A stretch of DNA of 64,000 nt from positions 62,001 to 126,000 of the forward strand of contig NZ_JBAMDD010000001.1 in the NCBI RefSeq assembly GCF_036961565.1, written 5' to 3'. Source of the DNA: Chitinimonas sp036961565. GTDB taxonomy: Bacteria > Pseudomonadota > Gammaproteobacteria > Burkholderiales > Chitinimonadaceae. Shown in pieces: positions 9,337-17,259 of this stretch. The position numbers were made by a program, and so were the translations under genes. The notes beneath the pieces were generated by a model, which saw nothing but the letters and a program-made list of their open reading frames with translations, was not told where the DNA came from and did no database searches. Numbering within the stretch: the first letter of the stretch is position 1; each line of letters starts with the position of its first letter.

Positions 9337-9951
9337 ATGTTTGGCAAGCTGGCAGCAGATGCTTTGGGACTGAGCGATATCGGTGCGGTGATCAAGCCGG
9401 AGGATTACGACAAGGTCGATGCCGATGACTATGTAATGCACGAGGACCAGGAAAAGATCTTCTTCCTGATCAAATCCAAGGTGGACGAATACTGCTTTAC
9501 CAACAAGGCGTTGATACACCTGGATGGTTCCAGCGCCATGAGCAAGAAGCGCATGCTGCATCGTTACAGCTATAGCGCCTATCCGGTGTCCGAGGTGCTG
9601 CTGGAAACTGCCGGCACCATAGATATGGACGTGGAAGTGAAATTCCAGCTGGGTAACAAGGCCTTCTCCATCGATGTGCACAAAAAGCATATTGAAGAGG
9701 TGAAGGACCTGTACAAGGCGCTGCTGCGCATTGCAGAACTGATGCATGAGAATGAGATTGCCCTGGCTTATGCCAAATCCAGCCTGGAGCTGGCATCGGT
9801 GACGCTGGGCCGTGGCCAGAGCGGTGGCACCCCGGTGGTGGAGGCCTTCAAGGAGCTGAACCAGGCGGCGTTCTCCTGGCTGAGTGCTGCCCAGCAGAAG
9901 TATGTGGTCAAGGACTTTGGCTTCGTGTTCGAGCGCTATATCAAGAACTGA
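9337..9951 (+). CDS. Bacterial PH-domain protein (YvbH/bPH type), function unknown
   Basis: A 204-residue soluble protein without signal peptide or membrane helix. The start at 9337 is fixed by a strong AAGGGAAGGAG just upstream. The N-terminal 120 residues (MFGKLAADALGL, then HEDQEKIFFLIKSKVDEY and a beta-rich SKKRMLHRYSYS segment) resemble the bacterial pleckstrin-homology fold; the C-terminal part (about 125-204) is helical, like the oligomerisation region of YvbH-type proteins. It follows rfaE1 by 71 bases and ends at a good terminator, so it probably closes the ugd-rfaE1 operon. No enzymatic function can be read from the sequence. Confidence 0.7.
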   Translation: MFGKLAADALGLSDIGAVIKPEDYDKVDADDYVMHEDQEKIFFLIKSKVDEYCFTNKALIHLDGSSAMSKKRMLHRYSYSAYPVSEVLLETAGTIDMDVEVKFQLGNKAFSIDVHKKHIEEVKDLYKALLRIAELMHENEIALAYAKSSLELASVTLGRGQSGGTPVVEAFKELNQAAFSWLSAAQQKYVVKDFGFVFERYIKN

Positions 9952-9990
9952 GCCCGTTGAGGCGCTGGCGACAGCGCCAGGGTGTCAACA

Positions 9991-10016
9991 AACCGCCACG
10001 ATGTGGCGGTTTTTTC
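9991..10016 (+). terminator. Terminator after the PH-domain gene
   Basis: A 9-bp stem (AACCGCCAC with GTGGCGGTT, loop GAT) is followed directly by six T residues. It lies between convergent genes and may also slow transcription from the leftward binding-protein gene, although the T tract is poorer on that strand. Confidence 0.88.
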
Positions 10017-10028
10017 TTGGCTGCGAGC

Positions 10029-10751
10029 TTAGTCGCTGTATTTGCGATTGATGGCTGCCAGGGTGCCGTCGCTCTGGAGCGACTGGAAGCCCTGCTGCAG
10101 CTTGTGCAACACGGCAGCATCGGTGCCGGGATGGCAGGCGAGGTAAAGCTCGAAACTGCGTACCGGGATCATGGGCTTGATCTTGCCGGTGAGATGCTGG
10201 CGGGCGATCAGGGCGTTGCCGCTGTCTCCGCTGGCCAGCCAGTAGTCCAGCCGGCCTGCCATCAGATTCTTGATGGAGATATCGTGGTTGGCCGACATCA
10301 CCACGTTGTAGCCCTGCTTGATCATGTACAGCGCGCTGGCGGAGCCATAGTAGCCACCTATGCGGGCGCCTATGATGCTTTCCAGGCTACGGGGCGCCTG
10401 TGGTTTGTCGGTACGGCCAAACAACATCCAATCGTTGTGCGCCAGTGGGCCTATCCAGACAAAGCTGGCTTCGCGCTCGGGGGTGCGTGCGGTGGAGTAG
10501 ACGCAATGGCCGGGCTGGCTGCGGGCGGATTCGAAAGCGCGAGCCCATGGGGTTAGTTCTATCTTGTAGGTCAGATTGCTGCGCGTCAGCAGGATTTCGA
10601 CCTTCTCCGTCGAGCTGCCGCCCACCCTGCCGTCGGGCAGGGGGAAGTTGTAAGGTGGCAAATCCTCGGTGAACAGCTTGAGTTGCAGGCTGTCGGCCAG
10701 GCAGGGGGGCAGCGACAAGGCTGCCAGGCAAAGCATGAGCGGCCGATACAT
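10029..10751 (-). CDS. Periplasmic solute-binding protein, SBP_bac_3 family, orphan
   Basis: The 240-residue protein begins with a signal peptide (residues 1-19, ending CLADS). The rest follows the family 3 amino-acid-binding-protein plan: an N-terminal FTEDLPPYNF strand, a mid-protein IIGARIGGYYG hinge, and a short C-terminal helix ending AAINRKYSD. No permease or ATPase lies nearby, so it may serve a distant ABC transporter or act as a sensor or scavenging protein. Two similar orphan proteins occur at 25303-26139 and 48904-49641. Confidence 0.78.
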   Translation of the reverse strand: MYRPLMLCLAALSLPPCLADSLQLKLFTEDLPPYNFPLPDGRVGGSSTEKVEILLTRSNLTYKIELTPWARAFESARSQPGHCVYSTARTPEREASFVWIGPLAHNDWMLFGRTDKPQAPRSLESIIGARIGGYYGSASALYMIKQGYNVVMSANHDISIKNLMAGRLDYWLASGDSGNALIARQHLTGKIKPMIPVRSFELYLACHPGTDAAVLHKLQQGFQSLQSDGTLAAINRKYSD

Positions 10752-10832
10752 GGCAGCCTCTTGCGGGTGATGGTGATACCACTATATGTCGGACTGCTGC
10801 TTGTGGTGGATCGTCCCGCTTGCCGTGGGGGC

Positions 10833-12149
10833 TTATCCGATGGGCGGCTGCGCTGCCAGGCAGGCGCGGGCGGCTGCTACGCCGCTGCGCACCGCGCCCT
10901 CCAGGGTGGCGGGGTAGTCGCCTGCCGTATAGTCGCCGGCCAGCCACAGCGCAGGGTCGGCCGTGGCATTGCCCGGCCGCTGCAGCCCGGCAGTGCAGGC
11001 AAAGGTGGCGCGTTTCTCTGCGATTACCTTATGCCACAACGGTGCAGGTAGCTGGGGGTGGGCCTGTGCGATCTCGGCTGTCACAGCGGCGGCCAGTTGC
11101 GCCTGCGACCAGGCTTCGTGCGGGCCTTCGGCACTGATGACGGCCGCCAGGAGGCCGTCCTGGCCACACAGGCGGCCTCGATCGAACAACCATTGGGTGC
11201 TGCTGCCCACCATGCCTTGCATGGCCTTGGGCAGCCGCGTGCCTGCCGGGTAACGTAGGTATACGGTGTAGATTGGTTGCCAGGTCCATTCGTCGAGCAG
11301 GGCGCAGACCGGGGTGAGGGCTGGCAGGTGTTCTGCCAGCATGGCCAGCCTATGTGGCGGCAACGCCAATATCAGCTGGCTGTAGCGCCTAGCGCTGCGA
11401 TCCAGCTGCCAGCCTTCGGTGCTTTGCACCACCTGCTTGACCATGGCGCCGGTATGCACGGTGCAATTGCGCTCAGCCAGATAGCGCCCTGCGGCCTCGG
11501 GAAAGAGTGCCGAGAGATCAGTTGCGGGCAGCAGGAAGTCACTGGCCGCGCGCTTGCCGGCCAGGCTGTCGCGCAGCACGTTGAGCAGCACCTGGGCACT
11601 GGCTGTGGCGATAGGGGTGTTGAGGGCGGCCAGGGTAAGTGGCTCCCACAGGCAACGAACCAGGTGGGCGGACTGCCCATGGTCGGCCAGCCAGTTTGCG
11701 ACCGTGGTGTCCTGCGTCAGCTGGAAGCCACGCAACTGCGCAGCGGCCATGGCGCGTATGGCGCTGATACGCTCGCCCCAGCTGAGTCCATCGGCCCATA
11801 GCAGGCCGGCCAGGGTATGCAGCGGTGCGGGCAGCCGTGGGCAGGCCAGGCGGAATACCCGCTGGTTACCCTGTTGTACATCGAGCTCCAGGGGTGTGCG
11901 GACGAAGCCCTCGGCTTCGCTTATTCCGGCCAGCTGCATCAGGCGCAATAGCTCGGCATAGGCGCCTATGGCCATGTGCTGGCCGTTATCCAGTGCCACA
12001 CCGTCTATTTCTACCCGGCGGGCGCGGCCACCCAGTACCGGGCCTGCCTCGAACACTTCAAGCGGCTGGCCATGGGCTGCCAGTTCCATCGCGGCAGCCA
12101 TGCCAGCGTAGCCGCCGCCGATGATGGCAATGGGGTCAGATTTCTTCAC
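10833..12149 (-). CDS. hpnE: Hydroxysqualene dehydroxylase HpnE
   Basis: A 438-residue FAD-dependent amine-oxidase-like protein. It starts at GTG 12149 with IAIIGGGYAGMAAAMEL, the dinucleotide-binding motif at residues 8-15, followed by LGGRARR, and ends with a second FAD contact WLAGDYTAGDYPATLEGA. HpnE removes the hydroxyl of hydroxysqualene to give squalene in the HpnCDE route. The start overlaps the upstream membrane-protein gene by 14 bases. It is the last gene of the hpnD set; hpnC is far away at 56262. Confidence 0.9.
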   Translation of the reverse strand: MKKSDPIAIIGGGYAGMAAAMELAAHGQPLEVFEAGPVLGGRARRVEIDGVALDNGQHMAIGAYAELLRLMQLAGISEAEGFVRTPLELDVQQGNQRVFRLACPRLPAPLHTLAGLLWADGLSWGERISAIRAMAAAQLRGFQLTQDTTVANWLADHGQSAHLVRCLWEPLTLAALNTPIATASAQVLLNVLRDSLAGKRAASDFLLPATDLSALFPEAAGRYLAERNCTVHTGAMVKQVVQSTEGWQLDRSARRYSQLILALPPHRLAMLAEHLPALTPVCALLDEWTWQPIYTVYLRYPAGTRLPKAMQGMVGSSTQWLFDRGRLCGQDGLLAAVISAEGPHEAWSQAQLAAAVTAEIAQAHPQLPAPLWHKVIAEKRATFACTAGLQRPGNATADPALWLAGDYTAGDYPATLEGAVRSGVAAARACLAAQPPIG

Positions 12150-12585
12150 GGAATATGTCGCGATACAGCTCGGGATAGCGTGCCAGCACCTGGCGGGCGC
12201 GATCCGGCTTGATGGGGTGTATGGTCTGGATGAAATGAAGATCGCCCTCGGGCTCGATGGCCACCAGCTCCAGGATGAAGAACAGGCGCCGCTCGGGCAT
12301 GAAATACAGCCAGCTGGCCGAGCCCTGGCCGTATTTGGCGATCTGGTTGTTCAGTTCCAAGAGGCGCTTGGAATTATCGGCGCTGTAGAGAAACAGTTCG
12401 GGCGTGCCATCGGTGCGCTGGTAATTGCGCGCGATGCGGAAGGTTTCCAGCGCTTGCCGCATCTTGCGCCGACGTATTGCCTTGCGGTCTGCATGGCGCA
12501 TCTCTACCCAGCCTGCGACCAGGATGGCGATGATGACCAGCGCGGCAAACAACAGATACCAGGGCGAGAAGGGCAGTTTGTCCAT
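12136..12585 (-). CDS. Membrane-anchored protein of unknown function in the hpnD-hpnE operon
   Basis: A 149-residue protein with one N-terminal transmembrane helix (about residues 9-28, YLLFAALVIIAILVAGW), a basic cytoplasmic stretch (RKAIRRRKMRQ) and a mixed soluble domain ending IFREEI. I do not recognise a family. The start at 12585 was chosen because ATG overlaps the TGA of the preceding gene by one base (TGATG), a sign of translational coupling; the open frame extends further upstream. Its stop overlaps hpnE. Tight overlaps on both sides suggest a role linked to squalene or membrane-lipid synthesis, but this is inference. Confidence 0.72.
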   Translation of the reverse strand: MDKLPFSPWYLLFAALVIIAILVAGWVEMRHADRKAIRRRKMRQALETFRIARNYQRTDGTPELFLYSADNSKRLLELNNQIAKYGQGSASWLYFMPERRLFFILELVAIEPEGDLHFIQTIHPIKPDRARQVLARYPELYRDIFREEI

Positions 12586-13388
12586 CAGCTTGGGCTGGGT
12601 GTCTGGGTTGGGCGATACAGGTAGGGTAGCGTCATGACCTGATTGAACCCGCAAGCACGCGCAAGTGCAATGGATGCGTGATTGTCGGCGCTGGCCAGAT
12701 AGTGGGCCTGCTTGCCCTGGGCATGTATCCAGTTGGCCGCATGGGCCACCACGGCCTTGCCCAGCCCCCGGTTACGCAGTGTGGAGGCGGTGCTGACGGC
12801 CTGGATGCTGATATGGCTGCCTGCGGCAAGATTGCATTCGGCCATGGCAACCAGTTGGCCGTCATGGATGGCAGCAAAGAAGCGATCCAGCCTGCCGAAG
12901 TCACGGATCAGTGCAGGATAGTCGGCATAGCCTTGGGCTGCCAGTTGCGGGTGCATGGGCGTGCCCTGCTGGCGTGCCTGTTCGAAATCGACAATGGTGA
13001 TAGGGCTGGCGGTGAGGGCGGGGCCGTCCAAACATAGATGGGTGTCCCAGCCGACTTGCCAGCCACCGCTTGCAACCAGCTTGCCAGCGGGTAGATTGCA
13101 CAGGGCGATATCGGCAACAGGAGCGTGCTGATCCAGCCCGTGCAAGGTGGCATCCAGTGCAGCTTGATCCTGGGCATAGGCCCAATACGAGGGGACTCCT
13201 GGCCGGCCGGCCCAGGGGCCGCCCAGTATCCAGGCGCTGCCGTCATCGGCCAGCATGGCTGTGGAGGCGGGATCGTGCGCCACGATGTAACGCGCAAATA
13301 CCGCCATGGCGTTGTCGGGCAGGTGCGGCAGCAGTGCCGCCGCCTGGGTGAGTTGTAAGCCAGGGTGGCTGCCGCTCACGCAAACCAC
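12585..13388 (-). CDS. GNAT-family N-acetyltransferase in the hpnD-hpnE operon
   Basis: A 267-residue protein whose C-terminal half fits the GNAT fold: the AcCoA pyrophosphate-binding segment is LRNRGLGKAVVAHAA, followed by YLASADNHASIALARACGF and a beta strand. The N-terminal half (about 1-120) looks like a second, degenerate GNAT-like domain. The GTG start at 13388 overlaps hpnD; a second GTG at 13379 would give a four-base GTGA overlap and is equally plausible. The substrate is unknown. Confidence 0.8.
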   Translation of the reverse strand: MVCVSGSHPGLQLTQAAALLPHLPDNAMAVFARYIVAHDPASTAMLADDGSAWILGGPWAGRPGVPSYWAYAQDQAALDATLHGLDQHAPVADIALCNLPAGKLVASGGWQVGWDTHLCLDGPALTASPITIVDFEQARQQGTPMHPQLAAQGYADYPALIRDFGRLDRFFAAIHDGQLVAMAECNLAAGSHISIQAVSTASTLRNRGLGKAVVAHAANWIHAQGKQAHYLASADNHASIALARACGFNQVMTLPYLYRPTQTPSPS

Positions 13389-14212
13389 CAGGTTTTCCAG
13401 GCCAGCCAGAGCTTGCGTATGGGTGTGAGGCTGAGCCGCTGATTGAGCACCTTGGCAGGGCCGTCGAGCACGATTTCTTCCAGCGTGGCGCGGTATATGG
13501 CCGCCATCACGAGGCCGGCGCGCTGCTTCTTGCGGTCTGGCGCTGGCAGGGCGGCCAGGGCTTCGTCGTAATAGGTCTGCGCACGCTGAATCTGGAAATC
13601 CATCAATTGCTTGAAGTTGTCGGATTCGCGGTAGCTGAGTATGTCGGCGGCCGGTACGTTGAAGCGCTGCAGTTCTTCGACCGGCAGGTAGATACGGCCA
13701 CGGCGGGCATCTTCGCCCACATCGCGGATGATATTGGTGAGCTGGAAGGCCAGGCCCAGTTTTTCGGCGTAGACATAAGTCTTGTCATCGCTGACGCCAA
13801 AAATGCGGGCGGATAACAGACCGACCACCGAGGCTACCAGGTAACAGTACTGCTGCAGGTCGGCAAAGCTGTTGTAGCGGGCCTGGGTCAGGTCCATCTC
13901 CATGCCGTCTATGATCTGCAGCAATTGCTGTTGCGGCAGTTGCAGGCGAGCGACATGCGGTTGCAGGGCCCGGGTCACCGGGTGCTGCGGGTTGTTGGCA
14001 TACAGGTTGGCCACCTCGCTACGCCACCAGTTGAGCGTCGTGCGGGCCACGTTCTCGTCATGGGTTTCATCCACCACATCGTCCACCTCGCGGCAGAAGG
14101 CGTACAGCGCCGTAATGGCACGGCGGGTTTCCAGCGGCAGGAAGCGGAAGCTGTAGTAGAAACTGGAGCCACTCTGGGCGGCTTTGTCTTCGCAATATTG
14201 GTCGGGCGTCAC
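13376..14212 (-). CDS. hpnD: Presqualene diphosphate synthase HpnD
   Basis: A 278-residue trans-isoprenyl diphosphate synthase that condenses two farnesyl diphosphates to presqualene diphosphate. Both Asp-rich magnesium sites are seen: REVDDVVDETHD near residue 42 and RDVGEDARRGRIYLP near residue 165. The N-terminal SSFYYSFRFLP segment is typical of HpnD and distinguishes it from HpnC. Three genes follow with overlaps (GNAT, membrane protein, hpnE). Squalene-hopene cyclase is not in the window. Confidence 0.93.
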   Translation of the reverse strand: MTPDQYCEDKAAQSGSSFYYSFRFLPLETRRAITALYAFCREVDDVVDETHDENVARTTLNWWRSEVANLYANNPQHPVTRALQPHVARLQLPQQQLLQIIDGMEMDLTQARYNSFADLQQYCYLVASVVGLLSARIFGVSDDKTYVYAEKLGLAFQLTNIIRDVGEDARRGRIYLPVEELQRFNVPAADILSYRESDNFKQLMDFQIQRAQTYYDEALAALPAPDRKKQRAGLVMAAIYRATLEEIVLDGPAKVLNQRLSLTPIRKLWLAWKTWWFA

Positions 14213-14263
14213 TTGATCGGTCTCACGCTGGCTGATGGCCAGGAACGCCCGGATTGTAGCGAG

Positions 14264-15196
14264 TTACGCGGCTTTTGCCTTGCTTATCCAGGTAATTCCG
14301 GCCAGTACCAGGCAAAGGCCTACTACCTGCAACAGGGAAAAGGGCTCGCCCAGTATCAGCCAGCCGAAGGCGATGGTCAGCACAGGCCCTACTGTGCCCA
14401 TGGCGGCGGCTCGGCTGGCGCCCAACCGTTCCACCGCACGGGCAGCCAGCCAGATGGGGAGTACGGTGGAGACCAGCGCCATGGCCAGCGCCCAGCCCCA
14501 GACGCCTTGGGGCAGGCCGGCCAGGGCATCCAGCGGGCGGGCCAGCAGAAAGTGCCCCAGAACAAAGCCGCATGCCATGGCGCCGGAGTAACCGGCCAGC
14601 CGGGTGGAGCCGATACGTTTTACATAACGGCCGGTGCCCAGGTAGTAGAGCGAAAAGGTGATGGCAGACAGGAAGACCCAGCCGCCACCTATCAGTACGG
14701 CAGTGCCGGCGGTAGTGTGGACCAAGTCGTGCCAGAAGGCTGCCAGCAGCCCGAGGTAGCACAAGCCCATGGCGGCCCAGATGCGTCCGCTGATGGGGCG
14801 GCGATGCCAAGCCGCTTCCATCAGCAGCACCAGGCTGGGGTAGGTGAACAGGATGAGTCTTTCCAGTCCGGCCGAGATGGTTTGCAGGCCCAGGAAATCA
14901 AACAGGCTGGAGAGGTAATAGCCCACCAGGCCCAGGCCGGCCAGACCCAGCCAGTCGCGCTTGCCCAGGGTGTCGCCCTGGGCGGAATAAGCGAGCCAGA
15001 GAAAGGCGGGCAAGGCCAGGCCCATGCGTAGCGCCAGCAGGCTGATAGCGTCGACCGGCCCGGCGGCATAGGCCAGTTTGACGAAAATGGCCTTGAGCGA
15101 GAAACCGGCGGCAGACAGCAAGGCCAGGGTGCGGCCGTCCTGCCACCAATGCCTGTGTTCTGAAATAGCGAAGGCTGTCAGGGCGCGCTGTATCAT
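14264..15196 (-). CDS. DMT-superfamily (EamA) transporter
   Basis: The 310-residue protein has ten predicted membrane helices arranged as two EamA repeats (about residues 25-155 and 170-305). The second repeat ends in the typical GTVGPVLTIAFGWLILGEP segment. Such carriers usually export amino acids or metabolites; the substrate cannot be told. It diverges from the LysR gene that starts 88 bases away, which may regulate it. Confidence 0.88.
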   Translation of the reverse strand: MIQRALTAFAISEHRHWWQDGRTLALLSAAGFSLKAIFVKLAYAAGPVDAISLLALRMGLALPAFLWLAYSAQGDTLGKRDWLGLAGLGLVGYYLSSLFDFLGLQTISAGLERLILFTYPSLVLLMEAAWHRRPISGRIWAAMGLCYLGLLAAFWHDLVHTTAGTAVLIGGGWVFLSAITFSLYYLGTGRYVKRIGSTRLAGYSGAMACGFVLGHFLLARPLDALAGLPQGVWGWALAMALVSTVLPIWLAARAVERLGASRAAAMGTVGPVLTIAFGWLILGEPFSLLQVVGLCLVLAGITWISKAKAA

Positions 15197-15283
15197 GGCT
15201 GCTCCAGAAACGGGTTGATGCGGCCCATTGTGAACCGCGGCAGCCAGCGCGAGAATGCGTTTTTACACCATGGGCCTTCGCCA

Positions 15284-16186
15284 ATGACGAAACCTCTGCG
15301 CTTTGATCTGAACGATCTGCGCTTGTTTGCTGCCGTGGCTGCGGCGGGGTCGCTCTCCAAGGGGGCGGCCAGTCTGCCGCTGGCGTTGTCGGCCGCCAGT
15401 GCGCGGTTAAGGCTGCTTGAGCACAGGCTGGGCCTAAGCCTGTTTGTGCGGCACGCTACCGGTGTGAGGTTGACGCCGGCAGGCGAGGTGCTGCTGGAAC
15501 ACGCCCGCCGATTGCTGCGTTCGGCACAGGATGCCCAGCTGGCGATGGACGGCTTGAGCGGCGAGCAGCGCGTGGCCTTGCGGCTCTATGCCAATACCAC
15601 TGCCAACAGCACGATACTGCCGGGCGCCCTGGGGCGTTTTCTGGCGGAGCATAGCTATGTTGATGTGACGCTGGTGGAGCGCCCCAGCCGCGAAGTGATC
15701 GCTGCGGTGGCGGCGGGTGAGGCAGACCTCGGTGTGATAGATGGCGACTACGAGCCCCCCGGCCTGTTGGCACTGCCCATAGGCCGGTACCGGCTGGCCG
15801 TGCTGGCATCGCCCAAACACCCGCTGGCCGATAGGGCCTGTATCAGTTTTCGTGAACTGGCCAGCCACGACCTGGTGGGCTTGCCGGATGGCAGCGCCAT
15901 GCAGGGCTTTGTGGAAAAGCTGGCCAGGCTGTCGGGCCTGGATCTGCACATGCGGGCAAGGGCGCCGAGCTTTGCCGCCATCGCCAGGTTGGTGGCGGGC
16001 GGGGCCGGTGTAGCCGTTGTGCCGGAAGCCACCGGCCAGGGCTACCGGGATGCCATGGGCTTGGCCTTGGTCGCACTGAGCGATGACTGGGCGGAGCGGG
16101 AGCTGAAACTCTGCCTGCGCCAATGGGAAACCCTGCCCACCATGGTCAGGGCGCTGGCGGAAGCATTGAGCGGCATAGCACGGTAG
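15284..16186 (+). CDS. LysR-family transcriptional regulator
   Basis: A 300-residue regulator. The N-terminal winged helix-turn-helix (residues about 8-66) contains FDLNDLRLFAAVAAAGSLSK and a recognition helix (SAASARLRLLE); the C-terminal substrate-binding domain runs from about 93 to 295. The start at 15284 (MTKPLRF) fits the family; the frame is open 69 bases upstream. It is divergent from the EamA transporter, the usual arrangement for a LysR regulator and its target. Confidence 0.9.
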   Translation: MTKPLRFDLNDLRLFAAVAAAGSLSKGAASLPLALSAASARLRLLEHRLGLSLFVRHATGVRLTPAGEVLLEHARRLLRSAQDAQLAMDGLSGEQRVALRLYANTTANSTILPGALGRFLAEHSYVDVTLVERPSREVIAAVAAGEADLGVIDGDYEPPGLLALPIGRYRLAVLASPKHPLADRACISFRELASHDLVGLPDGSAMQGFVEKLARLSGLDLHMRARAPSFAAIARLVAGGAGVAVVPEATGQGYRDAMGLALVALSDDWAERELKLCLRQWETLPTMVRALAEALSGIAR

Positions 16187-16229
16187 CGCTGGCTGGGTAC
16201 GAACCGAGGCTGATGGAGCCTGCCCCGGC

Positions 16230-17210
16230 TCAGGCTAGCCAGCCGCTGGCCGCCCGCTTGACACGGTCATTCACGGCCAGCCAGGCGGCTGCCTGCGGGG
16301 GCTGTTCCAGCAGCAAGACGTCGAAACGGCCGCCATCGTGCTCCCGCAGGGTGGCATAGAGTACGCGGGCATAGGCTTCGGCGTTCAGCGGCATGGCATG
16401 GCATTCTGCGCCGCAGACCGCCTGTAGCATTTGCGAATGGTGCAGCAGGGCTACCCGCTGGCCGGCTTCAAAGCGCTGGTAGGCCTCGGCCTCCAGGGCA
16501 GCCAGGGGGCCCACCAGCAAGGGGGTGCGGGGGGCGTAGTGGGAATCGAGCAGGCCCGATACCCGCAGCTTGGCGGTGGTCGGTTTTTCGTGGTGTATCA
16601 GCTTGACGCCCAATACGGCTTCAATGGCTTCAGCTGAGATGCCACCAGGGCGCAGCAGGGTGGGGTGGTCGTCCGTCAGGCCGACGATGGTGGATTCCAC
16701 GCCGACCGTGCAGGGGCCGCCATCAAGGATAAGGCCCAGCGCATCGCCGAACTCGTTGTAAACATGTTCGGCTGTCGTGGGGCTGACATGGCCGAACTGG
16801 TTGGCAGACGGGGCGGCCAGCCCACCGCCGAAGTGCTCCAGCAAGGCATGGGTGAGCGGGTGGGCGGGGGCACGCAGGCCGACCGTATCCTGCCCGCCCG
16901 TGACGGCGTCCGGCACATGGGGCTTGCGCCGCAATATCAGGGTCAGCGAGCCAGGCCAGAAGGCATCGGCCAGCTTCCAGGCGGCATCGGGGATATCCTG
17001 CGCCCAGTCGGCCAGTTGCTGGCGGCCGGCGATATGTACGATGACCGGGTGGTCAGCCGGCCGGCCCTTCATGGCGAAGATCTTGGCTACCGCGTCGGGG
17101 CGGCTGGCATCGGCCGCCAGGCCGTAGACGGTTTCGGTGGGGATGCCGACCAGCTCGCCTGCTTGCAGCAGTGCCAGGGCCTGGTCGAGGTCGGTGGAGA
17201 TAGGGCGCAT
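16230..17210 (-). CDS. L-threonylcarbamoyladenylate synthase, Sua5 type
   Basis: The 326-residue enzyme makes the threonylcarbamoyl-AMP used for t6A37 of tRNA. The N-terminal YrdC domain (1-205) shows GIPTETVYGLAADA, the KGRP motif and SxxxS-type LAAPSANQFG. A separate C-terminal Sua5 domain (about 210-326) is present, joined by the typical SHYAPRTPL linker, so this is the long Sua5 form and not the short TsaC. It is the last gene of the leftward run and lies 49 bases past the DHA2 transporter. Confidence 0.93.
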   Translation of the reverse strand: MRPISTDLDQALALLQAGELVGIPTETVYGLAADASRPDAVAKIFAMKGRPADHPVIVHIAGRQQLADWAQDIPDAAWKLADAFWPGSLTLILRRKPHVPDAVTGGQDTVGLRAPAHPLTHALLEHFGGGLAAPSANQFGHVSPTTAEHVYNEFGDALGLILDGGPCTVGVESTIVGLTDDHPTLLRPGGISAEAIEAVLGVKLIHHEKPTTAKLRVSGLLDSHYAPRTPLLVGPLAALEAEAYQRFEAGQRVALLHHSQMLQAVCGAECHAMPLNAEAYARVLYATLREHDGGRFDVLLLEQPPQAAAWLAVNDRVKRAASGWLA

Positions 17211-17259
17211 GGGGCTATTTTATCGCGGTTTCTGGTTTGCGCCCGCTGTTGTCGCAGGG

